DNA from: Candidatus Arcticimaribacter sp.
Lineage (GTDB): Bacteria; Bacteroidota; Bacteroidia; Flavobacteriales; Flavobacteriaceae
Assembly: GCA_011526275.1 (NCBI GenBank)
Contig: WTJP01000166.1
Span: forward strand, 1-20,798
Direction: 5' to 3'
Length of the DNA stretch: 20,798 bases
Made by a program: the position numbers and the translations under genes. Within the stretch, counting starts at the first letter, position 1; each line of letters opens with the position of its first letter. The notes under the pieces are model-generated. The model worked only from the letters and a program-made list of their open reading frames with translations, was not told the origin of the DNA and did not search any database. This document shows positions 15,560 to 20,798 of the stretch, one piece after another.

Positions 15560-15573
15560 TTTTTTCGAAAAAA
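15560..15573. promoter_or_regulatory. 14-bp perfect palindrome between purN and acpP
   Basis: TTTTTTCGAAAAAA is a perfect palindrome in the middle of the divergent purN/acpP region. It lies about 45-57 nt upstream of the acpP -7 box and about 70 nt upstream of the purN start. It could be an operator or an A/T-tract upstream element; no regulator is evident nearby. Confidence 0.3.
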
Positions 15574-15616
15574 GCATTTTAACTTCTTGAAAACATTCTA
15601 AGCTATAAAGTTTTTA

Positions 15617-15624
15617 TATTTTTG
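15617..15624 (+). promoter_or_regulatory. -7 box of acpP
   Basis: TATTTTTG matches TAnnTTTG exactly. No TTG stands at the ideal -33 spacing. Transcription would start near 15629, about 24 nt before the acpP ATG, with an A-rich leader (AAACCAAAAAAAT). Confidence 0.6.
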
Positions 15625-15652
15625 CCCTTAACAAAACTTAAACCAAAAAAAT

Positions 15653-15886
15653 ATGTCTGACATTTCATCAAGAGTCAAAGCTATCATTGTAGACAAGTTA
15701 GGTGTTGACGAAAACGAAGTTGTAACAGAAGCGAGTTTCACTAACGATCTTGGGGCTGATTCCCTTGATACTGTAGAGCTCATCATGGAATTTGAAAAAG
15801 AATTCGACATCCAAATCCCAGACGATCAGGCTGAGAACATTGCCACAGTAGGACAAGCTATTCAGTACATAGAACAAGCCAAATAA
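15653..15886 (+). CDS. acpP: Acyl carrier protein
   Basis: This small acidic carrier of growing acyl chains in type II fatty-acid synthesis is 77 residues, the standard length. The phosphopantetheine site is S37 in the GADSLDTVE motif (34-42). Helix II, EFEKEFDIQIPDDQ, follows, with the acidic face that contacts FabF and other partners. It is the first gene of acpP-fabF-rnc, with 12 nt before the fabF ATG, the conserved order in many bacteria. The initiation region is A-rich rather than Shine-Dalgarno-like. Confidence 0.98.
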   Translation: MSDISSRVKAIIVDKLGVDENEVVTEASFTNDLGADSLDTVELIMEFEKEFDIQIPDDQAENIATVGQAIQYIEQAK

Positions 15887-15898
15887 ACATTGCTTGAC

Positions 15899-17149
15899 AT
15901 GAATCCAAGACGTGTAGTAGTTACCGGATTGGGTGCCTTAACTCCTATCGGAAACACTGTCCCTTCCTACTGGGAGGGACTCGTTTCTGGCAAAAGCGGA
16001 GCTGCCCCCATTACTTATTTTGATGCCTCAGAATTCAAGACACAATTCGCTTGTGAATTGAAAGGCTTCAACGCACTAGATCATTTTGATCGCAAGGAAG
16101 CGAGAAAACAAGATCGATTTACCCAATACGCCATGGTGTCTTCTGATGAAGCCATCGCCGATGCTGGACTCAATGACGATAACATCGACAAAGACCGCAT
16201 AGGGGTTATTTGGGGAGCTGGTATTGGAGGATTAGAAACCTTCCAAAACGAGGTCTTGAATTTCGCCGCTAACGACATGAAGCCACGCTTCAATCCCTTC
16301 TTTATTCCAAAGTTAATCGCCGATATTGCTCCGGGTATGATTTCGATCAAACACGGCTATCGCGGTCCTAACTTTGCTACTGTTTCTGCCTGCGCATCTT
16401 CTTCCAATGCAATTATCGACGCCTTAAACTACATTCGCCTAGGCCATGCCGATGTGATTGTAACGGGAGGATCGGAAGCTGGTGTAACCTACGCTGGAAT
16501 TGGTGGATTTAACGCCATGCATGCACTTTCTACTAGAAACGATGACCCTGCTACTGCCTCTAGACCTTTTGACAAAGACCGTGACGGTTTTGTCTTGGGA
16601 GAAGGAGCAGGAGCTTTGATTCTCGAAGAATATGAACATGCAAAAGCCCGTGGGGCAAAAATTTACTGCGAGCTTGCTGGAGGTGGCCTTTCGGCTGACG
16701 CGCACCATATGACAGCACCGCATCCTGAAGGATTAGGCGCAAAAGCTGTTATGCTCAACTGCTTGAGAGATGCCAACCTCGCACCTACTGATGTCGATGC
16801 GATTAATATGCATGGAACCTCTACCCCGCTGGGAGACATTGCTGAATCGAAAGCGATTCAGGAAGTCTTTGGTGAGCATGCTTACAACATCAATATCAAT
16901 TCAACCAAATCAATGACAGGGCACTTACTAGGTGCAGCTGGTGCAGTGGAAGCAATTGCCTCTATTTTGGCCATTACCAATAAAATGGTACCTCCCACCA
17001 TCAACCACCAAACCCCTGACGAAAATATTGATCCTAAACTCAACTTTACCTTCGGAAAGGCGCAAAAACGCGACGTTAAAGTAGCACTTTCCAACACCTT
17101 TGGCTTTGGTGGACACAATGCTTGTGTGGTGTTCAAAGAATTTGAGTAA
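15899..17149 (+). CDS. fabF: 3-oxoacyl-ACP synthase II
   Basis: This enzyme condenses malonyl-ACP with acyl-ACP in fatty-acid elongation, in the cytoplasm, working on the AcpP encoded just upstream. At 416 residues it has the FabF/KAS II triad C165 (VSACASSSN), H305 (NMHGTSTPLGD) and H342 (KSMTGHLLGAAGAVEA), plus the C-terminal gating loop SNTFGFGGHNA. I start it at the ATG at 15899 (MNPRRVVVTG). The frame extends three codons to a TTG at 15890, but the ATG matches the family start and leaves 12 nt after acpP. The intact Cys argues against a chain-length-factor-type KS-beta. Confidence 0.97.
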   Translation: MNPRRVVVTGLGALTPIGNTVPSYWEGLVSGKSGAAPITYFDASEFKTQFACELKGFNALDHFDRKEARKQDRFTQYAMVSSDEAIADAGLNDDNIDKDRIGVIWGAGIGGLETFQNEVLNFAANDMKPRFNPFFIPKLIADIAPGMISIKHGYRGPNFATVSACASSSNAIIDALNYIRLGHADVIVTGGSEAGVTYAGIGGFNAMHALSTRNDDPATASRPFDKDRDGFVLGEGAGALILEEYEHAKARGAKIYCELAGGGLSADAHHMTAPHPEGLGAKAVMLNCLRDANLAPTDVDAINMHGTSTPLGDIAESKAIQEVFGEHAYNININSTKSMTGHLLGAAGAVEAIASILAITNKMVPPTINHQTPDENIDPKLNFTFGKAQKRDVKVALSNTFGFGGHNACVVFKEFE

Positions 17150-17157
17150 ATTGCTGA

Positions 17158-17883
17158 GTGCAATTTTTTCCAAAAATTTGGTCGAAAGATAAATCAAACC
17201 CTTCGTTTGATTCTGTTTTAAAGGGATACCTTGGCTATTCCCCAAGAAACAAATCCATTTATCAAACTGCTTTTACCCACCGGTCAATGAATACCAAAAA
17301 CGACCAAGGGGTGTATATCAATTTCGAACGTTTAGAATTCCTTGGCGATTCTGTGATTGGGACAGTAGTAGCCAATTATTTGTACAACGAACTCCAAGAA
17401 GACAATGAAGGCGAGCTAACGCGCATGCGCTCTAAAATTGTAAGTCGAGAAAAATTGAATGCCATTGGAAAAGAGCTCAACCTTCTTGACCACCTCATTT
17501 GTACGGGGAAAAAGGAACTATTTGGCGATGATATTTACGGCAACCTACTCGAAGCATTAATTGGTGCGGTGTTTATTGACAAAGGCTACGAGCAGTGCAA
17601 AAAAGTAGTGTTTAAAATGATCATTACGCCACATATATCCCTTCACGAAGTAAAAAAAGAAATAATCTCCTACAAAAGTGTTTTGATTGAGTGGGGGCAA
17701 AAAGAAAAGATATCCGTCGAATTTAGCACGGCTAAAGAGCTAAGTAAAGATACCGACATCAACTACTACTGCAAACTCATGGTAGACGACAAACAATTGG
17801 TGAAGGTACGTGAAATTTCCAAGAAAAAAGCAGAGGAAAAAGCGGCCAAACGCGCGTGTAAAATCATGAAAATCATCAATTAA
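17158..17883 (+). CDS. rnc: Ribonuclease III
   Basis: This double-strand-specific endoribonuclease processes rRNA precursors and some mRNAs. It has 241 residues. The signature NFERLEFLGDSVIG is at 55-68 with catalytic E60 and D64; the second acidic cluster is GNLLEALIGAVFIDKGY, with E132. The position equal to E. coli D114 is N129, which I recall as common in this phylum. A C-terminal double-stranded-RNA-binding domain covers about 168-241 (SYKSVLIEWGQKEK to the KKKAEEKAAKRACKI helix). The start is GTG: an in-frame TGA lies directly upstream and the next Met (44) would remove the first catalytic helix. It begins 8 nt after fabF and is almost certainly in the acpP-fabF transcript. Confidence 0.94.
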   Translation: MQFFPKIWSKDKSNPSFDSVLKGYLGYSPRNKSIYQTAFTHRSMNTKNDQGVYINFERLEFLGDSVIGTVVANYLYNELQEDNEGELTRMRSKIVSREKLNAIGKELNLLDHLICTGKKELFGDDIYGNLLEALIGAVFIDKGYEQCKKVVFKMIITPHISLHEVKKEIISYKSVLIEWGQKEKISVEFSTAKELSKDTDINYYCKLMVDDKQLVKVREISKKKAEEKAAKRACKIMKIIN

Positions 17884-17896
17884 TTCTAGTTTATAC

Positions 17897-17904
17897 TATC
17901 TTTG
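17897..17904 (+). promoter_or_regulatory. Candidate -7 box before the IPExxxVDY gene and pyk
   Basis: TATCTTTG is an exact TAnnTTTG match just after the rnc stop, predicting a leader of about 60 nt. No TTG is seen at the ideal -33 spacing. A second, one-mismatch box TATTTTCG lies at 17949-17956, 13 nt before the ATG. Either would give the downstream pair transcription independent of rnc. Confidence 0.5.
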
Positions 17905-17969
17905 TTTCTTGAATTTATTGTACTTTCACAATGAATTAAACAGCGCCCTATTTTCGCATTACTATTACA

Positions 17970-18419
17970 ATGAAACGCTTTCTAATTACAGATTTTGAAG
18001 AGGAAGAGTCGATGGATTTATTTGGACTTCACAGCCCAATTGAAAGCTATCTATTGGCCTTTAAGCTCAACCAAAATTTAGGAAGTCATTTTAAAAACGT
18101 AACCGATTATAGCCAGCCGCCTTTTTTTGACCGCTATGTATGGTCTTCAACCCAAGAAGGTCCCGCATGGGAACTCATTTCCAATCATTACATATTGGCG
18201 AAAAAAGAGGAGCACAGTACTGCCCTATTTGCTTTAGAAACTGAGGAGAAAAAGACCCTCATTAGCACGCTTTCTAAAATCAATTATTTCCTTAAGGTGC
18301 CACAAGACGGGCTTGAAAAGGATCATCTTGATTGCATACAAAAGATGGGAGAAGTACAGTTAATTTACGCCATAACAGACCAAAGAATAAAACAGAATCC
18401 AAATTTAATTTTTGACTAA
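17970..18419 (+). CDS. IPExxxVDY-type protein of unknown function
   Basis: This is a 149-residue soluble protein with no signal peptide, membrane helix or catalytic motif. The N-terminal half, with FGLHSPIESYLLAFKLNQNL (about residues 18-37) followed by an aromatic-rich FFDRYVW, fits the small Bacteroidota family named IPExxxVDY, which I recall next to rnc and pyk in this phylum. The name motif itself is only loosely preserved here, so the family call rests on overall pattern and position. Its stop overlaps the pyk start by one base (TAATG), which implies translational coupling and perhaps a role tied to pyruvate kinase. No function is established. Confidence 0.7.
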   Translation: MKRFLITDFEEEESMDLFGLHSPIESYLLAFKLNQNLGSHFKNVTDYSQPPFFDRYVWSSTQEGPAWELISNHYILAKKEEHSTALFALETEEKKTLISTLSKINYFLKVPQDGLEKDHLDCIQKMGEVQLIYAITDQRIKQNPNLIFD

Positions 18420-19846
18420 TGCCGAAGATAAAAAAGACCAAAATTGTAGCTACGCTTGGACCAGCCTCGTCTAGTGAAGAAGTCATCGAAAAAATGATGC
18501 TCGCTGGGGTCAATGTTTTTCGCATCAATTTCTCGCATGCCGATCATGAAGATGTTGCCGAACGTATTCGCATCATTCGTAGTTTAAGTGAAAAACACAA
18601 AACCTATACTGCTATATTGGCCGACCTGCAGGGCCCTAAATTAAGAGTGGGGGTAATTGAAGAAGGTGCCGTGGTTGAAGCTGGCGATACCGTTGAATTC
18701 ATCACCACAGCTCCTTTTGTGGGAAATGCCCAGAAGGCCTACATGACCTATCAGCAATTCCCTAAGGATGTTACCGCAGGGGAGCGTATTCTTTTAGACG
18801 ACGGGAAATTAATTTTTGAAGTTACCGCTACCGATAAAAAAGAAAAAGTAACCGCAAAAGTGTTACAAGGAGGGCCCTTTAAATCCAAAAAAGGGGTGAA
18901 TTTACCCAACACCAACATCTCATTGCCCGCTTTAACCGAGAAAGACGTTACCGACGCTGTGTTTGCCATTCAGCAAAAGGTGGATTGGATTGCGCTTTCC
19001 TTTGTTCGCAATAGCGATGATCTCATTGGTTTACGTCAACTCATCGAAGAACACAGCGAGCATAAAATCCCTATCATTTCAAAAATCGAAAAACCAGAGG
19101 CGTTAGAAAATATCGATAAAATTATCGCCTATTCCGACGGATTAATGGTAGCACGTGGTGATCTAGGCGTAGAAGTGCCCGCTGCTGAAGTACCCTTGAT
19201 TCAAAAACAATTGGTCAACCGCGCCAAGAAGGCACGTATTCCTGTCATCATTGCTACACAAATGATGGAAACCATGATCGATAGCCTCACCGCTACGCGT
19301 GCAGAAGTCAACGACGTTGCCAACTCGGTTATGGACGGTGCAGACGCCGTTATGCTCTCGGGAGAAACTTCGGTAGGGAAATACCCTGTTCAAGTGATCG
19401 AGACCATGACTTCAATCTTGAAAAGCGTTGAAAATTCTCCTTTGATTGAAGTGCCGCAAAACCCACCTTCTATCCGCACAAAACGCTTCATCACCAAGTC
19501 TATTTGCTATCACGCAGCAAACATGGCCAACGAAATTGATGCCACAGCGATTTGTACTTTAACCAATAGTGGGTATACGGCATTCCAAATCTCAGCATGG
19601 CGTCCTAAAGCCCATATTTTGGTCTTTACGTCAAATAAAATCATCCTCTCACAACTCAACTTGCTCTGGGGGGTTAAAGCCTTTTATTACGACAAATTTG
19701 AGAGTACCGATAAAACCGTGGAACAGGTCAATGCCATCGCACAAGAAAATGGTTGGGCCGAAGCAGGAGACATGCTCATCAACCTTGCAGCCATGCCAAT
19801 TAAAGAGAAAGGTATGGTCAACACCCTAAGGGTTTCACAACTTTAA
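18419..19846 (+). CDS. pyk: Pyruvate kinase
   Basis: This enzyme transfers phosphate from phosphoenolpyruvate to ADP, the last step of glycolysis, in the cytoplasm. At 475 residues it has the basic A-B-C domain layout without a C-terminal PEP-utiliser extension. Visible are TKIVATLGPASSS and NVFRINFSH near the N-terminus, the signature IISKIEKPEALEN at 219-231 (catalytic K222, metal-binding E224), the second metal ligand D248 in ARGDLGVE, and the PEP-site helix ATQMMETMIDSLTATRAEVNDVAN. The start overlaps the preceding stop by one base. The 3' end overlaps the convergent dinB stop by 4 nt with no hairpin between. Confidence 0.97.
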   Translation: MPKIKKTKIVATLGPASSSEEVIEKMMLAGVNVFRINFSHADHEDVAERIRIIRSLSEKHKTYTAILADLQGPKLRVGVIEEGAVVEAGDTVEFITTAPFVGNAQKAYMTYQQFPKDVTAGERILLDDGKLIFEVTATDKKEKVTAKVLQGGPFKSKKGVNLPNTNISLPALTEKDVTDAVFAIQQKVDWIALSFVRNSDDLIGLRQLIEEHSEHKIPIISKIEKPEALENIDKIIAYSDGLMVARGDLGVEVPAAEVPLIQKQLVNRAKKARIPVIIATQMMETMIDSLTATRAEVNDVANSVMDGADAVMLSGETSVGKYPVQVIETMTSILKSVENSPLIEVPQNPPSIRTKRFITKSICYHAANMANEIDATAICTLTNSGYTAFQISAWRPKAHILVFTSNKIILSQLNLLWGVKAFYYDKFESTDKTVEQVNAIAQENGWAEAGDMLINLAAMPIKEKGMVNTLRVSQL

Positions 19847-20798
19847 AAAGGCAATTGTAGCTGCACCTCCAAGTTTTTTTCTTTTGGAGGAGCGGCTTTC
19901 TTTTCGTTGTTTAGGTTAGAAATAGTCACCCCAATCAAGCGGACAGAATTCTTTAAACGTTCTTGGTAAAGCAATTCCTTGGCATGTTCAACGATCATGC
20001 TTTTATCCGAAATAAAAAACGGTAGGGTTTTACTTCTGGTTTGAATGGTAAAATCGCTGTACTTTATCTTAAGTGTAATGGTTTTCCCAGAGGCTTTATG
20101 CCGTTTAATTCGTTTGTCTAGCTCGGTGGCTACTGCTTTTATTTTTTCCTCCAAAAACAACTCACTGGTCAAGTTCTCTGAAAAGGTGCGTTCTGCCCCC
20201 ATGGATTTGGGAATACGTGTGGGTTTTACTGGACTGGTGTGAATACCACGAACGGCATTGTAGTAGTAGGCTCCAGATTTTCCGAAATTGGCTGCTAAAA
20301 AATCCAGGCTTTTTTCTTTGAGTTCTTTGCCTGTATAAATCCCTAGGGCATACATTTTCTTTGTGGTCACCTTCCCAATCCCGTGGTATTTCCGCACATC
20401 CAAGGCTTCGAGAAAGGGAATCACCTCTTCAGGAGGAACTGTTTTTTGTCCGTTGGGCTTGTGGTAATCACTGGCAATTTTCGCGACAAATTTATTGATT
20501 GAAATCCCAGCAGAAGCAGTCAATCCTGTACGTTCGAGGATTTTTGCTCTAATTTCTTCGGCCATCTTAGTGGCAGAAAACAGCTGTTTTTTATTTTGGG
20601 TTACATCGAGATAGGCCTCGTCTAAAGAAAGGGGTTCTACCAGGTCGGTATATTCATGAAAGATTTCACGAATTTGCATGGACACTTCTTTGTACCGGTC
20701 AAATCGAGGTTTTACAAAAACCAGTTGAGGGCAATTGCGTTGCGCAATAATGCCACTCATGGCGCTTTTTACCCCAAACTTTCGCGCTTCATAGCTAG
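19843..20798 (-). CDS. dinB: DNA polymerase IV, N-terminus beyond the window
   Basis: This Y-family translesion polymerase copies past damaged bases with low fidelity. The reading frame is open to the right edge: upstream of the ATG at 20760 it encodes SYEARKFGVKSA, a conserved palm/fingers segment. That ATG is therefore internal and the true start lies outside the window. Visible are CPQLVFVKPRFDRY, the catalytic SLDEAYLDV, ASAGISINKFVAKIASDYHKPNGQ, the helix-hairpin-helix-like RKYHGIGKVTTKKMYALGI, and the little-finger domain. The extreme C-terminus QLQLPF fits the beta-clamp-binding motif QLxLF. The missing part should be about 50 residues and contain the first catalytic Asp. Confidence 0.95.
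   Translation of the reverse strand, partial: SYEARKFGVKSAMSGIIAQRNCPQLVFVKPRFDRYKEVSMQIREIFHEYTDLVEPLSLDEAYLDVTQNKKQLFSATKMAEEIRAKILERTGLTASAGISINKFVAKIASDYHKPNGQKTVPPEEVIPFLEALDVRKYHGIGKVTTKKMYALGIYTGKELKEKSLDFLAANFGKSGAYYYNAVRGIHTSPVKPTRIPKSMGAERTFSENLTSELFLEEKIKAVATELDKRIKRHKASGKTITLKIKYSDFTIQTRSKTLPFFISDKSMIVEHAKELLYQERLKNSVRLIGVTISNLNNEKKAAPPKEKNLEVQLQLPF

Noticed and set aside
15890..15898. TTG start for fabF, three codons upstream of the ATG
   Set aside because: The ATG at 15899 gives the normal family N-terminus and sensible spacing from acpP; the TTG adds residues with no counterpart in the family.
20758..20760. The ATG at 20760 as the start of dinB
   Set aside because: The frame stays open upstream and encodes the conserved SYEARKFGVKSA segment, so this Met is internal and the gene is cut by the window edge.

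Overview
The window looks like a core chromosomal segment of a member of the Bacteroidota, most likely class Flavobacteriia. The protein set points there: a long-form amidophosphoribosyltransferase, an IPExxxVDY-type protein, a flavobacterial-style CrtI, and OmpA with thrombospondin type 3 repeats. So do several upstream regions with the Bacteroidota -7 box TAnnTTTG, one of them (ompA) with a correctly spaced -33 TTG, and the general lack of Shine-Dalgarno sequences. Composition is moderately AT-rich. I see no rRNA, tRNA, CRISPR array, insertion sequence or prophage, and no clear pseudogene.

Layout. Positions 1-950 hold a candidate 28-residue membrane microprotein followed by a six-helix voltage-gated-type K+ channel. 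Next is a CrtI-family carotenoid desaturase (996-2459), whose 3' end overlaps by 98 nt a convergent gene for an unrecognised one-helix membrane protein. From 10696 down to 2362 the minus strand carries an AddA-like helicase-nuclease, an OmpA-family outer-membrane protein with its own promoter and terminator, an AddB-like nuclease, and then the one-helix membrane protein. A Mn-type superoxide dismutase diverges from addA. It is followed by two hairpins, the second of which also faces the 3' end of the purF-like gene.

From 15490 down to 11574 the minus strand reads purN, rnhA (8-nt overlap), a PfkB-family kinase, and a purF-like gene (4-nt overlap): two purine-pathway enzymes with a ribokinase-family kinase and RNase HI. 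Diverging from purN are acpP, fabF and rnc (fatty-acid synthesis plus RNase III), then an IPExxxVDY-type gene coupled to pyk by a TAATG stop/start overlap. DNA polymerase IV (dinB) enters from the right edge, converges on pyk with a 4-nt overlap, and is cut at its N-terminus by the window.

Most of this is ordinary housekeeping DNA, and I do not see a clear new multigene system. The points most worth a second look are the microprotein next to the K+ channel, the 98-nt convergent coding overlap, the separation of the addA-like and addB-like genes by an independently transcribed ompA, the altered glutaminase site and inserted segment of the PurF-like protein, and the unexplained 3' region of that gene.
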